Source of the DNA: Eutreptiella sp. 'Long Island Sound 2002'
Taxonomy: Eukaryota > Euglenozoa > Euglenophyceae > Eutreptiales > Eutreptiaceae
Assembly (NCBI GenBank): GCA_964036045.1
Contig: OZ038381.1
Span: 117,697,790 to 117,761,789 of the forward strand
Reading direction: 5' to 3'
Length of the DNA: 64,000 nucleotides
A model generated the notes under the pieces. It had not been told where the DNA came from. It did not search any database and worked only from the letters and a program-made list of their open reading frames with translations. Below, one piece after another: positions 1-11,085 of the stretch (positions within the stretch are counted from its first letter, which is position 1; each line of letters begins with the position of its first letter). Made by a program: the position numbers and the translations under genes.

Positions 1-293
1 AGTCTACTCTGTGCTAACAAGCCTTATCTGTCTGTTCCTTTTACGTGTGTTGTTCGGAACCAGAAACGTCAGGCAGATTTCTCTGTGTCCATTACTGTCT
101 TTTCTGAATTAGTCTGCTTCAAGACAAATTGTGGAATTCCTATGTCTCTGGATCAAAGTTCAACAACAGGTGTTGTGAGCAGGTGTAGCTTTGTGCCAGC
201 CTTTCAATTCACTCTTCTTCCCCTTGCTTTGAATTTAGCAAGCAAGGCTGGAATTTTGACTAGCCTAGCCATTGGTACCTTAAGGTAGTGGAA
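1..293. other. no feature recognised
   Basis: Moderately AT-rich sequence with only short open frames of ordinary length and no recognisable protein, RNA or repeat. It lies outside the putative inverted-repeat element that starts at 294. Confidence 0.5.
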
Positions 294-309
294 TTAGTGT
301 TTGGAATGA

Positions 310-420
310 GACTTTTTTGCCCAAATGAGATGAGCGATTTTTTTTTCTCGTTTTAATGAACGATTTTTTTTCGTTTCATATGAAACGAGCGATTTTTGTT
401 TCTCGTTTCATTTTTTTCGA
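310..420. repeat. sub-terminal GAGCGATTTTTT / TCTCGTTTCATATGA repeats, left copy
   Basis: At least three spaced copies of CGATTTTTTT flanked by CTCGTTT, with the palindrome TTTCATATGAAA at about 376-387. A related cluster is at 2446-2515, just inside the other end of the putative element. Confidence 0.6.
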
Positions 421-2445
421 TATGTCTTGACATCATTGATGTGACCAAAAAAAAAACGAGGCATTGTTGATGTTATCTCCAGGTGGCAATGAGTGCACTT
501 CCTACGATGAATGGTACCCGTTGAGTTCACATTTTGGTCAATGCGGCCATACAAAGTTAGAAGTGGTTTCGTTATATAAAACATCAATGCTGGTTTTGAA
601 AAGACTGTAGTATCTCGAATGATTGTTTTCCTGCTTGGGCTGAAACCTCCTGCTGGTTTTGCATTCAAAAGAAGTTTTCAAACATCCAAAAGAAAATCAA
701 AAAAACAGCAGGCATTCAAACAAAGACAGAGCATTCAAAGTGCTGAAACATCTCTGTATGCGTTCCCAAAAACGTCCACACACTGGAGAAGAGCCACTCG
801 AAGAGTGACACTGCAGCCTTTCACACTAATATACAAACAGAAACAAAGGCTCTCAAAAAGGGCTAGCAGAGCCACATATATATAAGTCGACGTCCTTCTG
901 TGAGAAAAAAAAACAAAACTGTCATTACCCACCAGCACACAGAACCCTGAGCTTCAACTTGCAACAGAGACCGTGAAAACTGAAGCAACGGCGCATATCA
1001 GTGTGCCACAGGCAGGCCAAAAAGGCAAACTTCGGAGTCCTGTGGAGCCTCAGGGCCATACCCGTTTTTCACAGGTGTAAATTCAATCACTAGCTGTCAC
1101 AAGCACGCCCGAACACACGCACGCAGAGACACACACTCACAACAGTACTTTGGTCTCAGAAGTTCGTTCTTAGAAGATCTCCAGGCAGCAGCATCAAGTT
1201 CGTAAAGAAGATCAGTTGTCATGTAAACTTTGAAGCGCCTGGCGCCACAATGATGGAGCGCCGAGCAACAAAGAAGAAGCCGCGTTCGTGTCAAGAAAAC
1301 TTGCACGAAGACTACTACCTGCTGCTGATGGTCCCGTTCAAGGTGTAGGAGTTGAAGAACTCCTCGGCGAACAACGGACAAACCCAGATGGCGCGTACTT
1401 GAGCTGCACGGTTTCACGAAGATCTCGCAAAGCACAGTTCTACGCGTCAGGGGTCAAAAAGAGCAGAGCGAACACGGCAAAAATCACGTGAATACGAACA
1501 GGACAGTGGATGCGAAAAACAAAACCAGACACATCAGGTCGCAGCAACTTGGGAGTGATTACGGTGAAGCGTTCTCAGCTTGCTGTCGACGCATCTTCAA
1601 GAGATAAAACAGAGAAGTGAGACTGGACGTTGTGTTCTTAACATCTCGCTGTAAGATCTCGTTGGAAGCACAGAAGCACTAACGCCTGCGACGCTTGAAC
1701 AAATGGAGTGTCTGACAGTAAGGGGGTCAGATACCAGCTTGAGCCTACTAGTTTTGCCCGACGTTTGCCCCGTTTTTGGTTTAGATACAATGTGAGGTGG
1801 GTCAAAATGCATTCGTTACACCCAAATTGAGGGGGTATAGGGAGTGAGACACCATCTCCCACAAAAGGTGCTCCATAGTAAGGGGGGCTCACATAAGAAT
1901 ACCTTACTATGCACCCCCTTACTGTGGGACACCCCAAACGGCGCTAGAACAAACGACTCGGACTCCTTGCATGGAAATCCCATACTCGCAGAACCTCAAC
2001 GTGACGATGCTACAATGCAAGAGAGCGCGCATAATAGCAAATCATGCTATACAAACAAACCCTGAAGTGACAGTAATCAATAATGATAAACACATACAAA
2101 CATATAACAACAATCAATCACAGCAGATATCGGAAACATGAAGCCCAAATAATCGCAAATCCTACAGGCGGAATGCATCTGCGACTATCAGCGCTTACCT
2201 CTGACTGTGACCTCCTGCAGATGTTGTATCAGGCCGGGGCCTTGTGCACTTTTTAAAAGCTCTAGGCAATAACAACAACCATCCAAAAGCCTCGAGGAAA
2301 TACAAGAATGCAAATACCCCAACACCATACTGTCAAAGACACAGGAAGTGCTTGAGGGAGCTGATTGTTGAGCCTGAAGCATCGCAGTTTGATTGATTTG
2401 GATGCTAGCTTCTCATTTTCTCAAAGAACAGGGTGTTCCTCATGG

Positions 2446-2515
2446 AATGAGCGGTTTTTATGTTCTCGTTTCATATGAATTGAGCGATTTTTTTGTCTCG
2501 TTGCACTATTTTCGA
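2446..2515. repeat. sub-terminal repeats, right copy
   Basis: It contains GAATGAGCGG, TCTCGTTTCATATGAA and GAGCGATTTTTTTGTCTCG, the same motif family as 310-420. It sits about 12 bp inside the right terminal inverted repeat at 2527-2543. Confidence 0.6.
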
Positions 2516-2543
2516 GAACACCTTTTCTCATTCCAAACACTAA

Positions 2544-3045
2544 GTGGAAACACCTTGGCCCGATATATGAGCATGTAGATATTTCTAAGTAGGGCAGAAC
2601 TTCGGACCGTTTGCCGCATTTGTGAATTTTTTTAGCCCTCGTGGCCATGTCTCAAAGAAAAGGGCTGAAACTTCGACTAACTGTTGAGGATTTCACACGC
2701 TGTACTGCAGATTGTTTGCCTCCATGAAAATGGCAAAAAATGATTTTTTTGATTCCGCAAAGCGCGTGTTTCTCACGCCACGGTTGGAACCCTTAAATTC
2801 CGTGACAAAACGGGTTATCAAGCTGCCAATGTGGCGGGAATGGGGGAGCAGGGGGTGGGCAACCTGGGCTGTCTCCATTCTGATTGTGTTTATGATGCAC
2901 TGGTTGAATATTTCAAAGGTAATGCAAGCCTCTTGTTTGGTAAGTGTTTGAGGCCTTACCTCTCCCATACCACACAATATGCTTCGTTTCCTTGTATGAT
3001 GCCCCCTATAGTTTTGTTTTGCATTTGTAGTGCTCATTTGTAGTG
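2544..3045. other. no feature recognised upstream of the protease remnant
   Basis: About 500 bp with short overlapping frames only. The plus-strand protease remnant begins immediately to the right, so this may be the further-decayed upstream part of the same retroelement, but no motif supports that. Confidence 0.35.
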
Positions 3046-3466
3046 CTCTGTGAGATCTGCTCGTGTTGCTGGACTCTGGAGTCCAGGTCAACCTCGTCCG
3101 CCGTGTCTCAGCTGCACACCAGCGCCCAGCCCAATCGACTCAAGGTTGCCAACGACACCTTGATGATTGGAGGCATTGATGAGGCTAATCTCAGTCTACA
3201 ATTCTGGCGGTCCTGTTCACCACAAGTCGACTCCTCCGCCACTCCCACGGCATTCTCCGATGTGTTCTACCAGCCGACATTTCCGAGTGGGACCTCAGTT
3301 CGGGTTGCCCCTTCATGGCCAACAATGCCATTGGCCCCCTGCCGCACCGTCGATCTCTCGTGATGGAGTCGGAGGAATATGTATTTTACCATAAATCGCG
3401 TGCGCGCGTGCAGATCGAGCAACACGGAATGGTAAATTATTTGGAAATACTCTGTGATCCCTAAAA
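3046..3466 (+). pseudogene. retroviral-type aspartic protease remnant of a Ty3/gypsy gag-pol
   Basis: Read across two frames, this stretch gives LLDSGVQVNLVRRV (about 3065-3107), then RLKVAND and IGGIDEANLSLQFWR (about 3138-3210), then ADISEWDLSSGCPFMANNAIG followed by PLPHRRSLVMESEE (about 3273-3372). The complete chromovirus polyprotein at the right end of the window has, in the same order, LVDTGAQVSLVRRG, RLKVANGE, HEATISMEFWE and ADITDWDMIMGYDFMVANAIG followed by HRATLVREDDE. The catalytic triplet is DSG here against DTG there; both occur in this protease family. The remnant is on the opposite strand, is frameshifted near 3130 and 3250, and no reverse transcriptase follows it, so it is a fragment of a divergent relative. 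It should have no activity. Confidence 0.75.
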
Positions 3467-3660
3467 TGTCCAAAAATACGCCGAATGCCGTATAACGTAA
3501 AAGATACTTGAAATTACGTTTCTGACCATGCCTTCGCCTGCAGACGCAAGAACCCTCTCAAACCCCAATGATTTGCAATCATTTTTCATTGAAAATAATA
3601 AGATGACGTCCCTAAACGTACTCCAAGGTACAAAAATACAAACGAGATACCAATGGAACT
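3467..3660. other. no feature recognised
   Basis: Short spacer between the protease remnant and the next decayed plus-strand coding stretch. Nothing recognisable. Confidence 0.4.
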
Positions 3661-5396
3661 TTTGTTGACATGAATGATGAATATCTTGAGAAAGGGGCTC
3701 TAAAAGACATAGCAAGGGTGATCAAGAAATGGATGGTTGAACTCCTCACCGATCGGTCCACATCTCATTCTGCCATAATGCAAGACGATGGTATCCAAGT
3801 GTATGCCATACGATAGCTGACGGTACATTCGTCCGGGAGGAAGTGTATGCCTATGTAGGCAGCACAATACTAGTTCACGTACCTGAAGTACTACCATTTA
3901 AAGATGAACAAAAGTGTGAATGTTGCCCCTATTTACACCATCTTGAAATGGCCAAGCACATTGTTGAAAAAAGCACGTACATTGTCGGTGCATACTCCTG
4001 TTCCATTGTTGTACATGCTCGCCGCTCTACCTTAGACACCCAGAACAATAGTGTTGGGAACGTAACTCCGCACTTGCAACCAAAAGACAATTTGTTCCTG
4101 GCGTCAAACATTAGATGATATTTTATCATGGAAAAAAAATAAACAAACCGGTGAGTTGCAACTTGGGAAGGTGCATCTGCATAATATCCTGATTGTATAT
4201 TTGTCATCGACCATGAGTTATGCACTGCTGAAACAAAGTATTTTCTGCTTGCATGCGAGGGAAGTTGACGAGGAGCTGGATGATGTTCCATGCCCAAAGG
4301 CTCATCATGTGCCGCTAGATTGCCCGATAACCGTTGGCCCGAAAACGACCTTCCACCGTAATGACTCTCAATGGGTTTGGCCTTCAGGACGAGACAAGGG
4401 TGTATAAAGAAACATTGTGCAAATGATACCCCGATTAACCGATGCCTATGCTAGTACGGGCAGCGCCTATAGGGCACCTAGTTGTTGATAGGTTTGTCTC
4501 TGATGACATATTGTCACTCTTAGAATTAGACCAGGATGAGGTGAAGGACAAAGGTGTCAGGTATGGGATACTAGGTGGAGATGATATCTCTCGAATGATA
4601 GCCATCAACCATTTTCCTATATTGGAGCAGGGACAGCCAAAACCAACCAACGACCAAGCAGTAGATGTGCGGTGCACCAGAAACGTCAGCACCTCGCTAG
4701 CGGCCCTGTTCTTTGAAATCATAATATACAATAAATTGAAGTGGTGGCCACACGGCAAAGCGATGTACTGGCCGAAGCTGTTGCGTCGTCTTTGTAAATG
4801 GTCAATCACTTAGGACTGTGCGTTTTGATACCAAAGTGTGGCGGCCGCCTAGGGTTTTTTCCTTCCACCCGCCTTCCATGCTTATGTCTTCCGTGCTTGC
4901 CCTTGTGCAAACCTTTGTCGAAGTCATACTGTGTAAACCAAGCCTGGCACACGTAAGCTGCCACGAGATCACGTTCTCTAATGAAGATCAAGTAAGTTTT
5001 GTGATCAGCGCTAAAGCCACCCCGCCCAGTGGCCAAGTCACGTTCTCCTCTGGAAATCCCAAGGTTGATGAAGAACTTGAGAAGCGTTGGCCAGTGTACT
5101 CAATTATGAGCCTCAATGAACGAATAACAGCGGCTCAATAATTATTAGGCGAAAGGCGCCTTACGGCACATGCGTTGCAAACGCATAATGATGCGAACCA
5201 TGATGTAGACCGAATGAGTGAGGTTGCAGGGAGCAAACGCCGGTCCATGGGTAGTGTCACCATGCGATCGGAAGATCGGATCGTGCTAATGGCGCAGGAT
5301 CTCAATCCCCAGTGCCGCCAAATCCTCGCCAACAATGAAGACTTACAATCGCTTACGGCGCTAGAACCTCTCCACACCATTTCCGCTTTACAATAA
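3661..5396 (+). pseudogene. decayed coding region of unknown function, upstream of an EEP domain
   Basis: A run of plus-strand frames with non-repetitive, protein-like composition: about 3664-3815; 3808-4118 (with a cluster of Cys and His, CECCPYLHH); 4156-4407; 4442-4813 (123 codons, the best preserved, with the acidic stretch SDDILSLLELDQDEVKD); 4818-5141; and 5175-5396. Joining them needs several frameshifts and stops. All point the same way and lead directly into the endonuclease-bearing frame at 5524, which suggests the first open reading frame or N-terminal part of the same non-LTR element. I do not recognise a domain. Alternatives are a decayed host gene or two unrelated fragments. Confidence 0.4.
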
Positions 5397-5523
5397 ATGG
5401 AGCCTACACCCCGTGCTCCGGAAGTGGAGCCGATGAATGCACATGGATCCCCGTACCCTGCCCCTAAGCCGTCAAAGGAAGGAAAAGGAATAGGGTTTCG
5501 CCACCGGTCGAAGGAACTAAAGA

Positions 5524-6340
5524 ATGATTGATTGGCTCAATGATGCCAGTGGAACGCTAGAGACGGCTAGCCAAGAATTTAGCGTACATCAAGGTGGTGA
5601 TGACACTAACAGATGTCAAGACACACACATAAGTATCCCCGATTATAACTACACGCCTGACCCTAGCCGCGCAAGCCTGAGAGGAACACTCTCCAGGACT
5701 ATGGATCAGGTACGCAGTCTGTTACCTGAATCTGTTGTACACACCAGGCATGTAGGTACAGCCCCCCCAACTGCTGTTTCTGAGGAAAAGCGTGTACTCA
5801 ACCCGATACAGGACATGACACATGTAGATCCACCACTGAGGTCCGCCAGGATACGCTATATTCACAGAGAGCAGGAGCCACAGCGTACAACTTACTACCT
5901 AGGCGATGTGACGATTGACATGCAGGTGACTCAGGACACCACGCCACCACAATCAACCTGCAAGAACACACCCACGGCACAACAAACACCCGAACATACG
6001 GTATTGCCACCTTTGTACGACAAATGTTACGTCGCTACATACAATATTGGAGGAGCCGATGTGACGCCCGACCGCTTTCACCAGTTTATGACCAGGTTCC
6101 ACGTGCTCCCCCACATGCTCAATTTGCAAGAAATCCGCCCCTCTGCCACCTCCCATGCCACTGACTTTCAAAAGTTGTGCCGTAGGTGAGGTTATGACCT
6201 GGTGTCATCCACAGGCGGAGGAGTGGGGGGTTTTGTTATCATGATTCACACGTCATTGTGACCCTCTCTCCCAGATATGAAGGAGTATGTACACGGCCAC
6301 CTAATCTCGGTTGATCTTCCCGTTCGCCCTGACCCTGTTA
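5524..6340 (+). pseudogene. endonuclease/exonuclease/phosphatase (APE-like) N-terminal fragment, probable non-LTR retrotransposon
   Basis: The open frame 5524-6189 (221 codons) begins with a polar, probably disordered segment and near its end reads YVATYNIGGADVTPDRF and then MLNLQEIRPS. The N-I-G/N and L-Q-E-I/T signatures are the first two conserved blocks of the APE-type endonuclease that precedes reverse transcriptase in LINE-like elements, where it nicks target DNA. After a stop at 6187-6189 the sequence continues with GYDLVSSTGGGVGGFVIMIH and, after another frameshift, GHLISVDLPVRPDP (about 6295-6340), matching the glycine-rich and strand blocks that follow in this fold. The catalytic Asp and His blocks and any reverse transcriptase are missing downstream. 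It reads as a truncated, dead LINE-type copy; a decayed host EEP enzyme is less likely given the surroundings. Confidence 0.6.
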
Positions 6341-7159
6341 TGGTTTGACTTGGCAACTGTCCTGTTTCCGGAAAATCCCAAAATACGACAAACACTTGCG
6401 CAGGATCTTTCAGCGGGGCACCAAATTGAACCCGATCCCCAATTGCAAGACAAAAACCCTGTTCAAAGATATCGAAATATCGTACACATATCGTTCACAG
6501 CAACTGGCATCGCGATGTTTCATATGTGTTGGCAGACTGCACTGCGCAATCGCGCGTTTGCGTGCTCGCTGTGCTTCTGCTGATCAAAACCATAAACTAC
6601 GCCCCCCTGAGACCTCGAAGAGGTCTCACTCATCTCGGCGGGCGCCGCAGTGTCGAAACCTGGGCAAACAGAGGCAGAACAAAAATTTCTTGTGGAGCTC
6701 AACATGTGCTGGTTTATTGAAACATGATAGTGGTCGAGACCCACAGACTTGGGTCGAGCACAGGGAACACCTGTCATCAGCCCCTATTCATAGGCCGTGT
6801 TCGACTTTACCAGCTCGTCTTGGTCAACGATGCGGACGCTCCTCCAGGGTATGGCGCTACCGACAGCAAGGCGGTCGGCTCGTCGAGATACCATAAAACG
6901 GGGACACAGACATCGAGGCCAAGTGTCCTGCAAACAAGCAGCCAACAGGACTGTACATCTGTCGGATCGACAGGGCATATTAAGTTAGTCGACGCCATTA
7001 CCTGGCATCCTCATCGGTCGAATGAGCAGTCCACATTCCACAGGAATGTGGATGGTTCCTTCACAAGAAGTCGGAAAACTTCCTTCACCTCCTTTAGCGT
7101 TTGGACGCTGGCCATGAACTTGAAGGTATCATGCCCGGCGTAATGTCAACGGATATCGC
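6341..7159. other. no gene recognised; one small hairpin
   Basis: Several overlapping frames on both strands, none with recognisable motifs. The sequence GAGACCTC-GAA-GAGGTCTC at 6609-6627 can form a perfect 8-bp stem with a 3-nt loop. Confidence 0.4.
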
Positions 7160-8655
7160 TTTCGAAGGCACGCTTCTGAATCAGGACTCAAGATCGATGA
7201 TTGATCAGTCGAGGATTGGGGTCACCAGGCTGTCTGTGGACAGGAGTCTTATACTGGAAGACCAATACATGCTCACGGGCAAGGGCTCGATGCTGTCTTG
7301 TTTCCAGTGTCTGTGCCTGGCGGTGTAGAAGTCCCAGAGGCTGGACTTCTCCCAGATGCAGGGGTTCCAAAGATCCGTTCATCGAGTGGTCTGGAAGGAA
7401 GTTGCGTTATGCCAGCCAATCAACCAACGGTACTTGTGACTCGAACCAGATCCGGCGGCATCAATGTCGTAAAACTGACCAGTTCTCGTGTCGACTCACC
7501 ACCATGGGTTGTCGGAGAACGAGAGCCTCCGAGCAACGATGATCGCGCTGACATTGTCGTCACCAGGGCGGAGGGCGTATCGAGCAAAAATCTGGAGAGT
7601 GTCCCTTCGAGAATCGGCTTGAAGTCGACCGAGATGTTCATGTGGGTACTGCCCATCCGCGAGAGTATTCTGCAGGCAGAATCGAACCGCTTTGCATTGA
7701 CAAGGCTCGAGGCCATGTCCCCAATGAGAGTGTTGAAGACATGGTTGCGGCAGTGTGGACTCCGTCGATGGGCAGCTTGGAAGTCGGTCCTAGTCGGCGA
7801 GAGGAACTTGAACATCGGCACATCGAAGTGAGGTTGATAAACATTCAAATCTGGCGGCAAGAACCGCTGGTCGAGAGGATCCGGGTAAGACGGGTTGCTC
7901 GCGGCCGCCCCGCCGGACTCGAGCTGCTCTTGTTCGTCGAGATACACATCTCCTCGATAAGGAACCTGTCGGTGCCAGTACTTCCCCTGGCCGTCATATC
8001 CACTTTTCCAGGGGGACATGAGGTACTTCAAAGTTCCCAGGCGCCGGATAAGATCTGCACAATCTACGAAAGGTAAAAGGCTGATAAACCTTTCGTTGGT
8101 CGGCGATAGGCGTGCGACCTTTTTGATTTCGTTTTCAAAGTCGTGGTATTTGACTCGTCCAGTGCTGATCTGGTAGACAGTCCACAGCTGAACCAAATCG
8201 ATTGGCGCTTCAGGTGCGACCGCATTGTAGGGGTACAGACCAGTGGACTGTCCCAATGGATGATATTCTTCTAACTGCACCATGAGGTCTTGGGGCCGAA
8301 CCGGGGCACATTTCTACCTCTTGTACCCTAGTCGATCGGTACCTCGAAGGCCTTCAAGTTGATGTTGTCGAAGAAGCGGATCAGTCTTATACGCAAGAAA
8401 GGGTGCTGGGACCTCTAATAGCCAATTGTCCGGTTGACATACTTTTGTGAGGTCCCGAATGAGCCCAAGAATCGAGATAGCGGATGGGGCCGGTCAACGC
8501 ATCTGCCCTACCGTCCAGAGACGTCAGTCTCTCAAGAACAGGTCCATTCCGTCGGCGGCATGGATCAGATCGTCAAACCCACAAAGCTCTCGATGCATGT
8601 GATTCAGGCGTTCCATTTGGTTGGGCAGGTTCTGCGCTTCGAGATTATTTCTTAA
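7160..8655 (-). pseudogene. decayed gag-like or uncharacterised retroelement frame
   Basis: The best piece is an open frame at 8283-7420 (287 codons) containing SPTNERFISLLPFVDCADL, PYRGDVYLDEQEQLESGG and DFEAN-type acidic/aromatic stretches. Upstream on the same strand (about 8655-8530) a second piece reads ELRNNLEAQNLPNQMERLNH, a heptad-like coiled-coil pattern. Downstream (7382-7188) is a third short piece. The layout (coiled coil, then a 250-residue helical-looking region, next to a repeat block that also borders the Ty3/gypsy corpse at 19.3 kb) is compatible with a retrotransposon capsid gene. I see no zinc knuckle, protease or polymerase to prove it. It may equally be a decayed host gene. 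Confidence 0.35.
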
Positions 8656-8703
8656 CTCCCAATGGAGTTGCTCGTCGCAACCTCCCCAGGCAACAAGAGC
8701 TGA

Positions 8704-8976
8704 TCAACAATCTGGGTGGTGGGAGATGGCCACTCCTGACAGGAGCCGCCCCTGGCTCCTGCTCCTGGGGAGCACCGACCCTGGCTCCTGAGGTGCTCCG
8801 ACCCTGGGGTGCTCCTCAGGAGCACCGACCGTGGCTCCTGAGGAGCTCCAACCCTGAGGAGGCTCCTTAGGAGCACCGACTTAGGCTCCTCAGGAGCCAA
8901 AGCTCCTGACAAGCACCGACCCTGCTCCTGAGGAGCAAGTTGGCTCCTGAGGAGCACGACCCTGGCTCCTGAGGAC
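8704..8976. repeat. GCTCCTGAGGAGC palindrome array, block 1
   Basis: About ten imperfect copies of a ~23-bp unit whose core GCTCCTGAGGAGC is self-complementary, linked by (A/G)CCGACCCTG. The left edge (8704-8738) carries a border sequence containing GGTGGGAGATGG that is found again, inverted, at the edge of block 3 (19268-19303). Related single copies occur at 11106-11145. Confidence 0.8.
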
Positions 8977-9373
8977 CCAAAACAGAAAAAGGTTATTTTT
9001 TCACTTTTAGCTGAGCAATTTGCATATTTTGTACAAAGGATGCCCATTGTGGCTGCAAAGTTACCAACAAGTTGGATAAAAATTGCATTTTTGAACTCTT
9101 ACAGGCTTTCCTAATGTCTACATCATTGATCCTGAAGAACACGACCTCTGCTCATTGGGAACGATTCTGCTTCCGAAGAAAAGCGGCCCTCGGGAACCAA
9201 AACAAAAAGACTTATTCCCACTTTTTGATTAGTTATGGTTACTTCTTCGTACATCGTGCATGCAAGATTGCCAACAAGGCAGATCAAAGTTGCATTTTTG
9301 TTAGCTTTGGAGGTTGAACTAGAGATTTCTTCCAAATTTTGTTCAGTGAACCAGTTCGTTTGTTTGAATCATT
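8977..9373. other. no feature recognised
   Basis: Unremarkable AT-rich sequence with degenerate traces of the neighbouring palindrome unit (around 9130-9190) and no supported coding region. Confidence 0.4.
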
Positions 9374-9562
9374 CTTAGGCGGCTCAAGTTGCATGGTATA
9401 AAACGACAGAGACTGCCCGAAATACACGGCCTGAAAAAACATCAAAAGAACCATTCTTTGGCTTGCAAAAAATCAAGCTGTTTTTGGAACACCAAAAGAA
9501 CTCTCATGTAAGGAAATTTGGCCTTTTCGTGGTCCTGATGGGTCCAAACAAATGCTTCCTTC

Positions 9563-9618
9563 GGGGCAATGGACTGTTCCTTGCGCGAGGCCTCGCGCAA
9601 GGAGCAGTCCATGGCCCC
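9563..9618. repeat. 56-bp near-perfect palindrome
   Basis: Two 28-nt arms meet between 9590 and 9591 with no loop and two mismatches. The centre is TTGCGCGAGGCCTCGCGCAA. In DNA it could extrude a cruciform; as RNA it would be a long hairpin. Confidence 0.85.
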
Positions 9619-10398
9619 TCCAAAGTCAGGTAATGATGGTAGAATTGAGGAATCAAGCAGGCGCCTACACTGGAGTGACATTACAGGCAGCCCTGACTTG
9701 ATCACATTGTACAATATGTTTACGCGGGCGGACATTCAGTGCTCTGAACAAGCCTTGCCAATTCCATTGATGACTCAAGAGATCATTTCAAATGTTGTTG
9801 CATTCCTAACAGAAGGAGCACATACGTTGGAGGTGTTGCACAGGGTGCATCCTTCAGCATTGCTCATGATGCACACCTGCCACAACTTATGGGGAGTGTC
9901 AAGCAAAAAAAAGAGTATCACTGGTAACACATGAAGCATGTCCACTCAACAGATGACGCTGAGCTGGACAGGGACCCCCCTTGTAGCTTTGGCTGAAGAA
10001 AAATTAATCCTTCCGTTGTTGACTATAGATCAAAGTAAAATGTTCAAAGAAAATATGAATTTGCCATGCGTGGCACTTTTTTGAGCGTTTGTTTGGGCCA
10101 AAAAAACTGATTTTTTGGAGAGTAAAATGCAATGTAGTGCAAACGACACCAATTATCAAGATGATGTTCGATACCTGGAGAAAGAAGGTGCCCTGGGGGA
10201 AGCAGTCTGCCAGGCGCAGAGGGCTGACCAAGCCCAAAAAGAATTTTTCCGCCTCCGGGGGGGGCAAGTTTCTGGTAAATTTCAATGACTCAACGACAAT
10301 TTAGGTACTCGTTGCTTCAGTGAAGGTTGTGCACAAGCGCTATCAGATGAGTACCCATCACAATGGTACAAAGAATATATTTTCTGGGCCTTTTTTTA

Positions 10399-10435
10399 CG
10401 CGAGGCCTCGCGCAATGAGGACTGCAGTGCAGTCC
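10399..10435. repeat. paired palindromes
   Basis: CGCGAGGCCTCGCG (10399-10412, perfect) is followed seven bases later by GGACTGCAGTGCAGTCC (10419-10435, palindromic around a central G). The first shares its core with the 9563 palindrome. Confidence 0.75.
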
Positions 10436-10582
10436 CAGAACTTGAAAGTCACAACCTATACCTCTTTTTTCAGGCAGTGCAAATCAAAAATCAAACCGTG
10501 GGGTGGGTACTAAGACCACTCGACCCTGAAGCCGTCTTTGCAAAGGAAAATGAATCGGGTGAGGTTTTTGGTTTAGTAAGTT

Positions 10583-10602
10583 ATGCACGAGGCCTCGCGC
10601 AT
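10583..10602. repeat. palindrome copy with GAGGCCTC core
   Basis: ATGCACGAGGCCTCGCGCAT, self-complementary except for one pair. Third copy of the family within 1.1 kb. Confidence 0.7.
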
Positions 10603-10689
10603 GGGGCAGCCCTTGAACCACATGTTGCATATGTTTTGTATTTATCCTCAATCCGCCATGCTTCTGTTTGGATGATCGTTGTTCTTGAT

Positions 10690-10707
10690 TGCGCGAGGCC
10701 TCGCGCA
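10690..10707. repeat. perfect 18-bp palindrome
   Basis: TGCGCGAGGCCTCGCGCA, fourth copy of the family. Confidence 0.75.
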
Positions 10708-11085
10708 TAAAATTCGATCAATAAATCATTTTTCCAGGTATGCAATGAACATGCAGAACAGAAAATGATGTTGCAATCATTTTTTCTGCAGACCATGTTC
10801 ATCCATAAAACAAGGCAAACGCAAAATGTATTTCTTGGCCAATTTCTGCTAAAAGCACATCATTTTCGACTGAAATCATAAGATTTATTTATTCTTTTTA
10901 TAGTTCTTTTTTATTTTCAGCTGTCCGAAAAAAGGCACGAAATGGCACAAATGGTAAGAAAGATACTTTCTTTGTACTAATATTCTGTTTTCAAAAAAAA
11001 AGAGCCTGTGAAAAACTATTTCTTTGCATTGTCCGAATTGGGTGCATTTGGTGTGATTTTGACCATGCAACTTGAGCCGCCTAAG

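Larger units (their letters stand above)
294..2543. mobile_element. putative DNA element with 17-bp terminal inverted repeats
   Basis: The left end reads TTAGTGTTTGGAATGAG (294-310) and its exact reverse complement is at 2527-2543. Just inside each end lies AT-rich sequence built from motifs of the type GAGCGATTTTTTT and TCTCGTTTCATATGA (about 325-420 and 2446-2515). Sub-terminal copies of short motifs next to terminal inverted repeats are usual in plant and algal cut-and-paste transposons and their non-autonomous derivatives. No transposase-like frame was recognised in the 2.2 kb between the ends, so a non-autonomous or decayed copy is the most I can infer. The match could also come from two copies of a shorter interspersed repeat in opposite orientation. 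Confidence 0.4.
9374..11085. mobile_element. putative element bounded by 24-bp perfect inverted repeats
   Basis: The 24 bp at 9374-9397 (core CTTAGGCGGCTCAAG) are an exact reverse complement of 11062-11085, and the match weakens but continues for about 10-15 bp inward. The 1.7-kb interior holds four long palindromes with the same core and no recognisable protein. Terminal inverted repeats around non-coding, palindrome-rich DNA suggest a non-autonomous DNA element. I cannot identify a target-site duplication, and the ends could simply be two copies of an interspersed repeat. Confidence 0.35.
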
